Source of the DNA: Flavobacterium sedimenticola | Lineage (GTDB): Bacteria > Bacteroidota > Bacteroidia > Flavobacteriales > Flavobacteriaceae | Direction: 5' to 3' | NCBI RefSeq assembly: GCF_030053345.1 | Contig: NZ_JASGBP010000001.1 | Location: 248,001-312,000, forward strand | Length of the DNA: 64,000 bases | Shown: piece by piece, positions 1-8,415 of the stretch | Position numbering within the stretch: the first letter of the stretch is position 1 | How the letters are laid out: every line of letters starts with the position of its first letter | Made by a program: the position numbers and the translations under genes | The notes under the pieces: model-generated | Seen by the model: the letters and a program-made list of their open reading frames with translations, nothing else | The model's database searches: none | Told to the model about the DNA's origin: nothing

Positions 1-715
1 CTTCAAAAACGGTATCGTTCGGAATGGTGATAAATTCTTTTTGAAATCCGATTTTGTCGGATTCGGGATTGTACTTATTATTTCCATTATCTTTCAAAGC
101 AATCAAAAGATACTTTCCGGCTTTAATGTTTTCTAACGTCACTACTTCCAAACTGTCCAACGTATTAGTAATGTAACGAGGCGTCTCTTTGTATATGGTG
201 GAATCGTTGAATTTTTCATTGATTTCATACAGCATAACCGAGACAAAGTTGTCGGTTTTTAGTTCTAACGCATCTTTCACTTTCACTTTCAGTTGCAGGG
301 AATCGATATACGAACCGGTAGAAAACACATATTTAAATTGCGAATACGGGTTGCCTTCGTTATTGTCTTCGATGCTTTGTCCGAAATTAAAACTGTAGGT
401 AGTATTGGGCTGAAGCGTATCTTTGAGCTTAATCGTGATGGTTTTACTGGCATTATACGGCAAAATATCGGGCTGATTTTTCATCGGTGGTGAAATAATC
501 AGTTGTTTGTTGACATTCTTCAATTTTACATATTCGTCAAAAACCAACTTAATTTCTTTACTGTTAAAGTTTGTAGTGAAGTTTTTGGGTAAACTCGATT
601 TTAAAACCGGTGCTAAGGTGTCTTTGGCGCCGCCGCTAATGGTGCCGCGCTTGGCGCAACCAACGATGAGCAACAACAACAATAATGAAAAATATTTGAA
701 TTGTATTTTGGGCAT
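1..715 (-). CDS. Ig-like domain lipoprotein, 3' end beyond the window
   Basis: Reading the complement from the ATG at 715 gives a lipoprotein signal peptide (MPKIQFKYF, a run of Leu, then the lipobox IVGC with Cys20). The frame stays open to base 1, so the C-terminus lies outside the window. The mature start, AKRGTISGGAKDTLAPVL, followed by a segment with FDEYVKL, is typical of the bacterial Ig-like (Big_5/SbsA-like) lipoproteins found in nearly every Flavobacteriaceae genome. These are predicted to sit on the periplasmic or outer face of the envelope; their function is not established. Identification rests on recalled family features, not a search. Confidence 0.8.
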   Translation of the reverse strand, partial: MPKIQFKYFSLLLLLLIVGCAKRGTISGGAKDTLAPVLKSSLPKNFTTNFNSKEIKLVFDEYVKLKNVNKQLIISPPMKNQPDILPYNASKTITIKLKDTLQPNTTYSFNFGQSIEDNNEGNPYSQFKYVFSTGSYIDSLQLKVKVKDALELKTDNFVSVMLYEINEKFNDSTIYKETPRYITNTLDSLEVVTLENIKAGKYLLIALKDNGNNKYNPESDKIGFQKEFITIPNDTVFE

Positions 716-835
716 AAAGCATTTTTTCAAAGCACAAAATAACAATTATATTTAGTGTGAATGAAATGTTTTTGCCGAAACTTAACATATCCGGCGTTCC
801 CTTGAAATGAAATGCCGTCAACAACCCTTAAAAGA

Positions 836-1156
836 TTAGTGATACGTCAAGGCGAAGAGTCCGACTAAACCGGCCGCCACTGACAATGGTAAACCTACCG
901 TTTTGACGATTGAAAATTTTCTTTTTTGGATTTCAGTGATGTCTTTTACCGGAATTTCTCTTTTCTCAAATTGCTCCACAACCTGCATTGTACTATCATT
1001 CACACTGTAAAATACAATTTTTGAGACCTTATGGTCATGCTTAACCTTATAGGTCTTACCCGCTTCCAACTGATAAGGATCATTGTGAATTGTTTTGTAG
1101 GTGAAACAACTTTGGCATAAAAACAACAGAGTTACCAGGGCATAAATTTTCTTCAT
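836..1156 (-). CDS. small putative lipoprotein, function unknown
   Basis: 106 residues. The N-terminus MKKIYALVTLLFLCQSC reads as a lipoprotein signal peptide with Cys17 as the probable lipidated residue. The middle is hydrophilic with alternating short beta-like segments (KTYKVKHDHKVSKIVFYSV). A single hydrophobic stretch near the C-terminus (about residues 85-104, VGLPLSVAAGLVGLFALTY) could span or touch a membrane. It lies between comF and the Ig-like lipoprotein on the same strand, so co-transcription is possible. I do not recognise a named family. Confidence 0.7.
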   Translation of the reverse strand: MKKIYALVTLLFLCQSCFTYKTIHNDPYQLEAGKTYKVKHDHKVSKIVFYSVNDSTMQVVEQFEKREIPVKDITEIQKRKFSIVKTVGLPLSVAAGLVGLFALTYH

Positions 1157-1227
1157 ACTTTTCTTTTTGGGTTACTGCTTCTAATAACAAAAAACGCAAT
1201 AAACTGTATTTTAGTATAATTAGCCAT

Positions 1228-1911
1228 TTAATTATGTGCCATCGCCATACAGAGAATACTGACCTTGGCATCCGGGATTTTAAGTAACGCTCTGCTACAT
1301 GCTTCGAGAGTCGCTCCGGTAGTCATTACATCATCTATCAACAAAAAATGTTGGCCATGGTGTAGTTCGGAGAACGATGAATCAAACAGGTTCGTATCGA
1401 GATCCGAACGTCCTAAAAGCGTTTTTTTGGTTTGGGTTTTGGTGTATACTTTTCGATGCAAGACGGTGTCATCATAAGGCAAGTTAAGCTTAATCGATAA
1501 GGCTTTTCCAAATGTGGCGACCTGATTGTAGCCTCGTTCCCGCATTCTTTTCGGATGTAACGGCACCGGCACAATACAGTTGGTTTTTCGGATGGGTTCG
1601 GAATGTTGTAACTCCGAAGCATACCATTCGCCCACCACAGTACCTATCTCCTGGTGTCCTTTGTATTTGAGTTGATGCATCATTTCTTGTACAATGCCTT
1701 TCTTATGAAAATAAAACAGTGCCGCACCAAACTCTAACGGAATGCGACCGTAAAATCGTTGGAAGAGTTCATTATCGGGATTTTGATGATGATGCGTCAG
1801 CGGAATATTATGCCGGCAATGGGTACAAATCACTATTTCTTGGCTTAATAAAATCGATTGACAACCGGCACAGGTCCTCGGAAAAAATAAATTGAGCAAA
1901 TGATTCCACAT
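1228..1911 (-). CDS. comF: ComF family phosphoribosyltransferase-like protein
   Basis: 227 residues, normal for ComF/GntX proteins. An N-terminal zinc-binding cysteine cluster (CAGC near residue 14 and CTHC near residue 29) precedes a type I phosphoribosyltransferase fold. The PRPP-binding loop is clear as FLLIDDVMTTGAT near residue 195. VPVPLHPKRMRERGYNQ is the usual ComF signature. In other bacteria ComF helps bring single-stranded DNA into the cytoplasm during natural transformation. Whether this organism is competent cannot be told from here. The gene is divergent from glyS, with about 97 bases between the start codons. Confidence 0.9.
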   Translation of the reverse strand: MWNHLLNLFFPRTCAGCQSILLSQEIVICTHCRHNIPLTHHHQNPDNELFQRFYGRIPLEFGAALFYFHKKGIVQEMMHQLKYKGHQEIGTVVGEWYASELQHSEPIRKTNCIVPVPLHPKRMRERGYNQVATFGKALSIKLNLPYDDTVLHRKVYTKTQTKKTLLGRSDLDTNLFDSSFSELHHGQHFLLIDDVMTTGATLEACSRALLKIPDAKVSILCMAMAHN

Positions 1912-1993
1912 AAAAAAGTAATTTTCTTACATAAAATTATGCATTTTTTGAATTCTAATTGATTTTTAACCCTTTTTTTATCATCGCTTTTTA

Positions 1994-2001
1994 TATTTTT
2001 G
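1994..2001 (+). promoter_or_regulatory. -7 promoter element of glyS
   Basis: TATTTTTG matches the Bacteroidota sigma-A -7 box TAnnTTTG. No good TTG box lies 17-20 bases upstream. The glyS ATG is only 7 bases downstream, so the transcript would have almost no leader. Confidence 0.5.
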
Positions 2002-2008
2002 CAGCATT

Positions 2009-3550
2009 ATGGCAAAACAAGAAGATTTATTTAAGAATGTGGTTTCGCATGCAAAAGAGTACGGATTTATTTTTCCGTCGAGCGAAATATATGACGGTTT
2101 GAGCGCTGTATACGATTATGCGCAAAACGGAGTTGAATTAAAAAAGAATATTAGAGAATATTGGTGGAAAGCCATGGTGCAAATGCACGAAAACATCGTA
2201 GGCTTAGACGCCGCGATTTTGATGCATCCTACCACCTGGAAAGCTTCGGGTCACGTGGATGCGTTTAACGATCCGCTCATTGACAACAAAGACTCTAAAA
2301 AAAGATACCGTGCTGATGTTTTGATTGAGGATTATGCCGAAAAATTAAACCTGAAAGCCAAAAAAGAAATCGAAAAAGCCCGCGAACGCTTTGGTGCTGC
2401 TTTTGATGAGGAACAATACAAAACGACCAATCCGCGCGTGATGGAATACTTGGCCAAAGAACGTGAAATTTTGGAAAGAATGGGACGTTCCTTAGGAAAC
2501 GGCGATTTGGATGACGTGAAAGCCTTGATTGAAGAATTGGAGATTGCCGACCCGGAGACCGGTTCGCGTAACTGGACCGATGTGAAGCAATTCAACTTAA
2601 TGTTTGGGACTAAACTCGGTGCTTCGGCTGAAAATGCGATGGATTTATACTTGCGCCCGGAAACGGCTCAAGGTATTTTTGTAAACTTCTTAAATGTGCA
2701 AAAAACCGGCCGAATGAAGATTCCTTTCGGAATTGCACAAACCGGAAAAGCCTTCCGAAACGAGATCGTAGCCCGTCAGTTTATTTTCCGTATGCGCGAA
2801 TTTGAGCAAATGGAAATGCAGTTTTTTGTGAAACCGGGCGAAGAAATGAAATGGTACGACTACTGGAAAGAAACCCGTTTGAAATGGCATTTGTCGTTAG
2901 GCTTAGGCGCAGCAAACTACCGTTTTCACGACCATGAAAAATTAGCCCACTACGCCAATGCCGCGGCTGATATTGAGTTTAATTTCCCGTTCGGATTTAA
3001 AGAATTGGAAGGTATTCACTCAAGAACCGACTTCGATTTGAAAGCACACGAGCAATACTCCGGTAAAAAACTACAGTATTTTGATACCGAAGAAAACAAA
3101 AACTATGTCCCTTATGTAGTGGAAACTTCAGTAGGTTTAGACCGTATGTTCTTGGCTGTTTTCTCGAAATCACTGCAGGAAGAAACCTTAGAAGACGGCT
3201 CCACCCGGACGGTATTGCGTTTGCCGAGCGTATTGGCTCCAACCAAAGCCGCTGTTTTACCGTTGGTGAAAAAAGACGGTTTGCCGGAGGTGGCACAAAA
3301 GATTATTGACGATTTGAAATGGGATTTCAATGTGGCGTATGACGAAAAAGATGCTGTGGGTCGCCGTTACCGAAGACAAGACGCATTAGGAACACCTTTT
3401 TGCATTACTGTAGATCATCAAACCTTGGAAGATGAAACCGTAACGATTCGCCACCGCGATTCGATGCAACAAGACCGTGTTAAGATTTCGGAATTGAGAA
3501 ACTTGATTTTAAACGAAGTTTCGATGCGAAACTGGTTGATGAAAATGTAA
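2009..3550 (+). CDS. glyS: glycyl-tRNA synthetase
   Basis: 513 residues, the eukaryotic-like alpha2 class II GlyRS used by Bacteroidota. It charges tRNA-Gly in the cytoplasm. Visible hallmarks are the N-terminal WKASGHVDAFNDPL segment, motif 2 (FRNEIVARQFIFRMREFEQMEMQ), motif 3 (ETSVGLDRMFLA) and the C-terminal anticodon-binding domain beginning about LAPTKAAVLPL. The long KAKKEIEKAR insertion is normal for this type. The start is fixed by MAKQEDLFKNVVSHAKEYGF, which matches the usual N-terminus. A strong terminator follows immediately. Confidence 0.97.
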   Translation: MAKQEDLFKNVVSHAKEYGFIFPSSEIYDGLSAVYDYAQNGVELKKNIREYWWKAMVQMHENIVGLDAAILMHPTTWKASGHVDAFNDPLIDNKDSKKRYRADVLIEDYAEKLNLKAKKEIEKARERFGAAFDEEQYKTTNPRVMEYLAKEREILERMGRSLGNGDLDDVKALIEELEIADPETGSRNWTDVKQFNLMFGTKLGASAENAMDLYLRPETAQGIFVNFLNVQKTGRMKIPFGIAQTGKAFRNEIVARQFIFRMREFEQMEMQFFVKPGEEMKWYDYWKETRLKWHLSLGLGAANYRFHDHEKLAHYANAAADIEFNFPFGFKELEGIHSRTDFDLKAHEQYSGKKLQYFDTEENKNYVPYVVETSVGLDRMFLAVFSKSLQEETLEDGSTRTVLRLPSVLAPTKAAVLPLVKKDGLPEVAQKIIDDLKWDFNVAYDEKDAVGRRYRRQDALGTPFCITVDHQTLEDETVTIRHRDSMQQDRVKISELRNLILNEVSMRNWLMKM

Positions 3551-3572
3551 TTTTTAAAGAATTCCATACCCT

Positions 3573-3606
3573 AAAATCCCAAAATCTTTTCGATTTTGGG
3601 ATTTTT
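3573..3606 (+). terminator. Rho-independent terminator of glyS
   Basis: A 14-base stem (AAAATCCCAAAATC with its complement) around a TTTTC loop is followed by T-rich sequence. Confidence 0.85.
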
Positions 3607-3700
3607 GTTTTTGTAAGGATTTATCCGAGATAAAGTGCACATATTAACAGTATTAGCGTTTCTGTCAACAATTTTGAAAATTCGTTAGTCAAAATTCTAC

Positions 3701-3716
3701 TTTCGTTATAACGAAA
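3701..3716. promoter_or_regulatory. 16-bp perfect palindrome upstream of the LytTR gene
   Basis: TTTCGTTATAACGAAA is a perfect dyad about 135 bases before the regulator start at 3850. It lies in a 299-base gap that otherwise shows only the glyS terminator. It could be an operator for a dimeric regulator; nothing in the sequence identifies the protein. Confidence 0.35.
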
Positions 3717-3849
3717 ATCCGAACGCTTGGTCGTTTTTATTTTCTGGGTTAATTTTAAATTCTAATCTTAGCCTTATCAAAATAGTTTCCCCAAAACTAC
3801 CGTTGAATTTGACTGATGATGCTTTCCCCTAAATCACGGAAAAGCGTTC

Positions 3850-4734
3850 ATGAGCCACACTTACATAATTATTGATGACAATCCGGACGATGTCACGAAA
3901 ACTCAGGCCATAGCCGAGCGGTTTCGTAACTTGTCTTTTGTCGCTTCCGCCAATAATTACGACGATGGCGTAAACCTCATCTTGGAGCATCAACCTCGAT
4001 TGGTTTTTCTTGAAATTGATCCTTCGGATAAAAAAAGCAGTCTCTCACTGTCCCTCATCAACGAATTGTACCGGTATTTGAGCGTAGTGCCGAAAATTAT
4101 CATCACGACTTCCAAAAAAGAATTGGCCTACGAAGCACTGAAGTACGAAGTGGTTGACTACTTGTTAAAGCCTTTAGATATTAACGATTTCAGAAAAGCC
4201 ATTTTAAAATTCGACAGGGCTATCAAATCGGATTTACCGCATATGGAAGTGAAGAATCCGGCAGCCACTTTTGAGGTTCTAGACGAAGCAATTGTCGAGG
4301 AGCTTGAAACGGATGAGGATGCTGTTGAAATCAAAACGGTTGTACCTAATACCGATGCTCCGGTAACTATAGCGAAAGAACAATCACTAATCATTTGTGT
4401 CAAATCGTATGGTGATTACCGTTATATTGATTCAAATGACATTTTATATTTTGAGGCCGATAATAACTCGACCGATATTCATTTGAATAACGGCGAAATG
4501 ATTACAGCGTTCAAAACCCTCAAACATTTTGAAACTGTGCTGCCCGAATCACAATTCTTACGCATCCACAATAGTTATATTATTAATGTGAATCAAGTAT
4601 CGCGTATCCATACCGGAAACACCGTATGTTACATTAAAAACTCGACTACCAAACTCCCGTTCTCAAAATCGTACAAAGACAACGTAGATTTGATTATTAA
4701 TCGCATTGCTTCCGGCAACTATTTGGAAATTTAG
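3850..4734 (+). CDS. LytTR-family response regulator with Glu at the phosphoacceptor position
   Basis: 294 residues. Residues 1-120 form a receiver-like domain: acidic pair in IIIDDNPDD, Thr/Ser in IIITTSKK and Lys in YLLKPL. A linker of about 60 acidic residues follows, then a C-terminal LytTR DNA-binding domain (about 195-290; YIDSNDILYFEADNN, FLRIHNSYIINVNQVSRI). The residue expected to be the phosphoacceptor Asp (usual LDIQMP context) is Glu55 in LVFLEIDPSD, so normal phosphorylation is doubtful. It may act in a constitutively active-like state or respond to something else. It is the first gene of the signalling island and reads toward the LuxR-type regulator 35 bases downstream. Confidence 0.85.
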   Translation: MSHTYIIIDDNPDDVTKTQAIAERFRNLSFVASANNYDDGVNLILEHQPRLVFLEIDPSDKKSSLSLSLINELYRYLSVVPKIIITTSKKELAYEALKYEVVDYLLKPLDINDFRKAILKFDRAIKSDLPHMEVKNPAATFEVLDEAIVEELETDEDAVEIKTVVPNTDAPVTIAKEQSLIICVKSYGDYRYIDSNDILYFEADNNSTDIHLNNGEMITAFKTLKHFETVLPESQFLRIHNSYIINVNQVSRIHTGNTVCYIKNSTTKLPFSKSYKDNVDLIINRIASGNYLEI

Positions 4735-4769
4735 AAGAAAAATAATACATTTACTCTAAATTTATTGTC

Positions 4770-5426
4770 ATGGAGCTTAACGTATTGATGATTGATGACC
4801 ATCAATCTATAATTGAAGGATATAAAGCGATTTTGGCTTACAATTCGGGTGGATACACGCTTAACACCACGGCTGCCAACAGTTGTCAGGAAGCTTACAC
4901 TATAATTACCACTCAAAAGACCGATTTTGATTTGGTTATGGTGGACTACATCATGCCACCATTTGAGGAAGAAAACTTGCATTCGGGGGAAGATTTGGTA
5001 CCGTTGATTCGAAAGTACTTTCCCAAAGCCAAAATTATGATGCTGACTTCGCATTATCAGTCACTTCTGTTATTTCGATTGCTAAAAGATTGTAATCCGG
5101 AGGGTTTATTGGTAAAAAGTGATTTTACGGCTGATGATTTAATAGAGGCCTTTGACACGGTTGTTAGTGGAAATATATACTACACCTGTACTGTGGCGCA
5201 ACTCAAAAAAGAACTCGAAAACACACCGAAAGTGCTGGACTACTACAACCGACAAATCATATTGCTCTTAGCACAGGGCGTACAAACCAAAAACCTACCT
5301 GATCATTTGTTTCTTTCCAAAAGCGCCATCGACAAACGCAAGGCATTAATCAAAGAGTTTTTTGGCATTGAAAAAGGTTCTGATGAAGACATATTGCGTG
5401 AAGCTCGCCGTTTGGGATATATCTAA
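4770..5426 (+). CDS. LuxR-type response regulator (paralogue of the gene at 10830)
   Basis: 218 residues. The receiver domain (1-130) has the acidic pair in LMIDDHQ, phosphoacceptor Asp59 in LVMVDYIMP, Thr in MMLTSH and Lys in GLLVKSD. The C-terminal helix-turn-helix (about 150-218; RQIILLLAQGVQTKNLPDHLFLSKSAIDKRKALIKEFF) resembles LuxR/NarL output domains, but its recognition helix is unusual (SAIDKRK). It closely resembles the regulator at 10830, including the GSDEDILREARRLGYI tail. It probably pairs with the histidine kinase at 6090; the pairing is inferred from gene order only. Confidence 0.85.
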   Translation: MELNVLMIDDHQSIIEGYKAILAYNSGGYTLNTTAANSCQEAYTIITTQKTDFDLVMVDYIMPPFEEENLHSGEDLVPLIRKYFPKAKIMMLTSHYQSLLLFRLLKDCNPEGLLVKSDFTADDLIEAFDTVVSGNIYYTCTVAQLKKELENTPKVLDYYNRQIILLLAQGVQTKNLPDHLFLSKSAIDKRKALIKEFFGIEKGSDEDILREARRLGYI

Positions 5427-5483
5427 AACAGTCACGGATTTAAAATGTACACTTTTTGTGTAACAAAGATTAAATAGTGTCAC

Positions 5484-5497
5484 TTAACTTTACATCG
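5484..5497 (+). promoter_or_regulatory. possible shared promoter or operator motif, copy 1
   Basis: TTAACTTTACATCG agrees at 12 of 14 positions with TTAGTTTTACATCG at 8317-8330, upstream of the repeat-peptide gene. Both contain a -7-like TAnnTTTA. No TTG box stands at the usual distance. It lies 200 bases before the small secreted gene at 5699. Confidence 0.3.
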
Positions 5498-5650
5498 ATA
5501 AAAAATTCAAATTCAATCATGGTAAAAATTTGAGACTTGCCATCTTGAGTATGACACCTAACAAAAGTGGTATTTTGTTGGTAAAGAATTAATTGAAATT
5601 TTTCTGTTTATTTTGTTTGTTATTAAGCAGAAGTAAAGAAAAACAAGCAC

Positions 5651-5691
5651 AAAGCCCTGTATCTGTTTGGACGACAAAGCAGGGCTTTTTT
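5651..5691 (+). terminator. terminator or attenuator before the small secreted gene
   Basis: AAAGCCCTG pairs with CAGGGCTTT across a 20-base loop, followed by a run of T. It ends 8 bases before the ATG at 5699, so it may end the regulator transcript or attenuate entry into the kinase operon. The rest of 5427-5698 shows no gene. Confidence 0.7.
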
Positions 5692-5698
5692 TATTCAA

Positions 5699-6058
5699 AT
5701 GAGTTACTTAAATAAAATAATCCTTTTTTTCACGCTCTTCTTTGGGTCGGTGGTTTCTGCCCAAACCCATTCGGCTTGGCTCAGTGTGAAATCTGATAAC
5801 GAAGCCATAACCTATCAATTTGACTCCTTTGAAGATTTAGATGAGAATCTTGACAAAATTCTCTCTGACTTTGAACCGATAACAGAGAAAAGAAAAAAAG
5901 AAAAACCGGCCGAGTTTCAAATTGAAATAACGGTAACCAAAGCCAATGTAAAAGGGTCAACTACTGTAATAAAATCGGTTCTTACCAATCAAACCGAGCT
6001 AGAAAGTGACATGATAAATTTTAAAAAACAGTTGGTTAATCTGTTGTCGTCTTTGTAA
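5699..6058 (+). CDS. small secreted protein of unknown function
   Basis: 119 residues. MSYLNKIILFFTLFFGSVVSAQ is a clear signal peptide with cleavage after SAQ. The mature part of about 97 residues is charged and carries an acidic helix-like segment (FEDLDENLDKILSDFEPITEKRKKEK), then a beta-like stretch and a Leu-rich C-terminus (KKQLVNLLSSL). There is no cysteine after the signal, so it is not a lipoprotein. It is 31 bases upstream of the histidine kinase at 6090, probably co-transcribed, so it may be a periplasmic partner of that sensor. I do not recognise a family. Confidence 0.7.
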   Translation: MSYLNKIILFFTLFFGSVVSAQTHSAWLSVKSDNEAITYQFDSFEDLDENLDKILSDFEPITEKRKKEKPAEFQIEITVTKANVKGSTTVIKSVLTNQTELESDMINFKKQLVNLLSSL

Positions 6059-6089
6059 ATAAATTCGGTTTTTTAGCTAAATTGCCTAT

Positions 6090-8111
6090 ATGATTAAGCC
6101 TTCACATATACTTTTAGGATTGTGTTTGATTATTTTTTGGGGCTGTTCCCAAAAAAATAATCGCATTGTACATACGCCAACTCAAGATTCTATTCAGAAA
6201 TATTTGGCGCTAGCCAATTTAGACACTCTTGATCATCATAAAAGGGTAGCATATAATGACAAGGCACTCTCGTTTATCGATTTGACAAAGAATGATAGTT
6301 TGACTAGAGAATGGCTCGAGAAAATTAATTATAGATATCTTAAAGCTGGAGAATATAAAAAATTTATAAACACTATAAACTATTTTGAAGAAAAAGTCTT
6401 TGAGAAAAATAATCGTTCGGGTATTGCAAAATTCCATAAGCTTAAAGGCCTTTATTTTCATTTTTTAAAAATGAATGATTCTGCATATTATCACTATATC
6501 AAGGCAGAATATATTTTTAAAAGTTTGGGAAATAGACTTGAAATGGCTAAAATGTTACTCAATAAATCATATATTCAAAACAACCTCAATGACTATTTAG
6601 GGGCTGAACTTTCTGCAAAAAAAGCAAATTATATTTTTAAGAAAAAAAAGGTTTATAATCTTGAATATGATAGCCTTATTTTATTGGGAAATGTTTATCA
6701 ATCAATCGGTGAAGATGATAAATCTATAAAATCCTACAATACCGCTTTATCATTAGTTGACAAGTTTAATAAAACCAGTGAAGATTGTGTAAAAAGCACT
6801 TGTTTAAATAATATCGGGAATGTTTATAGGGAACAGAATAATTACAAATTAGCTATATTATACTTTAAAAAATCTTTAAAAGAGATGTCTGTTTGTAAAA
6901 AAGACAAGGCTTTATTGGGAATATTATCAAACAATTTGGGATACTGCTATCTGAAAACAAATACCTTAAAATCTCCTCTAATATTCCAATCGGCTAAAAA
7001 AACATTAGATAGTTTAGGAATAAAAAATGAAAGTGCAATGTCTGATATTTACCTATCGGAATTCTACATCAAAAAAGAAGACTCTATAAGGGCAAATCTA
7101 CATGCAGAGTCTGCCTTAAAGTTAACAAAGTTGTCCAAAGCATCCGATTTTTATCTCACTGCTTTAACTAATGCCGGTAGGATTAATCCAAAAAAAGCTC
7201 ACATTTATATACAAGAATTTAAACACATCAACGATAGTCTACTTTTTAAAGAACGAACAGCTAGAAACCAGTACTATAAAATACAACTTGAGACTGAGGA
7301 AATCAATCAACAAAAAAACAATGCCTTAAAACAACGCACAATTATAGTTATTATTGCTTTCGGCCTACTGTTGATTACCCTATTGCTAATTATAATCTTT
7401 TGGCAACGGTTAAAACAAAAAGAACTCAAAGTTATTCAAGTACAACAAAAATCTAATGCAGAGATTTACCATTTGATGTTGCTTCAAAAAGACAAAGAGG
7501 AAGCCGCACGCGAATCAGAGCGAAAAAGAATCAGTATGGAATTGCACGACAGCGTGATGAATAAATTGTCAAGTATTCGACTTAATCTATCGGTGATTAA
7601 AAAACAACACAACGACAAAACCAACCATGATTTTGACAAACAGGTAAAAGACATTTTTAAAGTAGAAACCGAGATTCGCAACATTACCCACAACCTTAAT
7701 GAAAAAGGGTTGGATCAAAACTTTCACTTTGAAAAAATGCTGGAGGAATTTATTGATGAACAAAACAAATTCAACCGGATCGCTTTCTCTATATCCGTCG
7801 ATCAAAGTATAGATTGGGACGTAGTTTCCTATATTAAGAAAATGAATCTGTACCGAATCATCCAAGAGGCATGTCACAACATCAACAAGCATTCTCATGC
7901 CAGCGTTGCTACAATCAGTATAAAAAAAGAGGCCGAGAAAATTAAAACAACCATTTCCGACAACGGTATTGGCTTTAATGCTTCAAATCCAAATCAGGGC
8001 ATCGGGTTACATAACATTCGATTTCGTGTGGCCTCATTAAAAGGAAATCTCACCATTACATCTACAGAGAAAGAAAAAACCATCCTCTTCGTTTCCATTC
8101 CACTTGACTAA
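6090..8111 (+). CDS. TPR-lipoprotein sensor histidine kinase (HisKA_3 type)
   Basis: 673 residues. It starts with a lipoprotein signal (lipobox IFWGC, Cys19). TPR-like helical repeats follow over about 30-390 (for example LNNIGNVYREQNNYKLAILYFKKSL). One membrane segment lies near 413-435 (IIVIIAFGLLLITLLLIII), then a coiled-coil linker, a HisKA_3 dimerisation domain with His486 in MELHDSVMNKLSSIRLNL, and a HATPase_c domain with DNGIGF and GIGLHNI. The predicted topology puts the TPR domain outside the cytoplasm, tethered at both ends. The TPR half is visibly more A/T-rich than the kinase half. Paralogue of the kinase at 8785. Probable partner regulator: the gene at 4770. Confidence 0.88.
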   Translation: MIKPSHILLGLCLIIFWGCSQKNNRIVHTPTQDSIQKYLALANLDTLDHHKRVAYNDKALSFIDLTKNDSLTREWLEKINYRYLKAGEYKKFINTINYFEEKVFEKNNRSGIAKFHKLKGLYFHFLKMNDSAYYHYIKAEYIFKSLGNRLEMAKMLLNKSYIQNNLNDYLGAELSAKKANYIFKKKKVYNLEYDSLILLGNVYQSIGEDDKSIKSYNTALSLVDKFNKTSEDCVKSTCLNNIGNVYREQNNYKLAILYFKKSLKEMSVCKKDKALLGILSNNLGYCYLKTNTLKSPLIFQSAKKTLDSLGIKNESAMSDIYLSEFYIKKEDSIRANLHAESALKLTKLSKASDFYLTALTNAGRINPKKAHIYIQEFKHINDSLLFKERTARNQYYKIQLETEEINQQKNNALKQRTIIVIIAFGLLLITLLLIIIFWQRLKQKELKVIQVQQKSNAEIYHLMLLQKDKEEAARESERKRISMELHDSVMNKLSSIRLNLSVIKKQHNDKTNHDFDKQVKDIFKVETEIRNITHNLNEKGLDQNFHFEKMLEEFIDEQNKFNRIAFSISVDQSIDWDVVSYIKKMNLYRIIQEACHNINKHSHASVATISIKKEAEKIKTTISDNGIGFNASNPNQGIGLHNIRFRVASLKGNLTITSTEKEKTILFVSIPLD

Positions 8112-8415
8112 ATTCATTTGGCCAAATGAGAACACATCTTTTTGTGTATCTAAAACAATTTGAATCTGTTCTTTAGGGAATCAATTTCTTCAAAAACGGC
8201 ATGATTTAGCCCAAAACCCAAAAATCATCCACCACGATTTGCCTATCATCTACTCACAAACGACACCATTCTACCACAAACACCTTAATACATAGGGCCT
8301 CGCAGAGACTTCCTTTTTAGTTTTACATCGTGAAAGTGTGAAAGCCTCAAATCGTTTACAGCTCACACACCTTTTAAAGTGAAACAAAAACATTAACAAT
8401 AAAAAGTCTCAAATT
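8112..8415. other. gene-free stretch before the repeat-peptide gene
   Basis: 304 bases without a credible ORF. The part 8205-8290 is poor in G on the + strand. The only signals seen are the TTAGTTTTACATCG motif at 8317-8330 and an A-rich leader before the ATG at 8416. No terminator hairpin follows the upstream kinase. Confidence 0.6.
8317..8330 (+). promoter_or_regulatory. possible shared promoter or operator motif, copy 2
   Basis: TTAGTTTTACATCG contains a -7-like TAGTTTTA and lies 86 bases before the repeat-peptide ATG. It is the partner of the motif at 5484-5497 (12 of 14 identical), which suggests joint control of the two small secreted genes. Confidence 0.35.
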
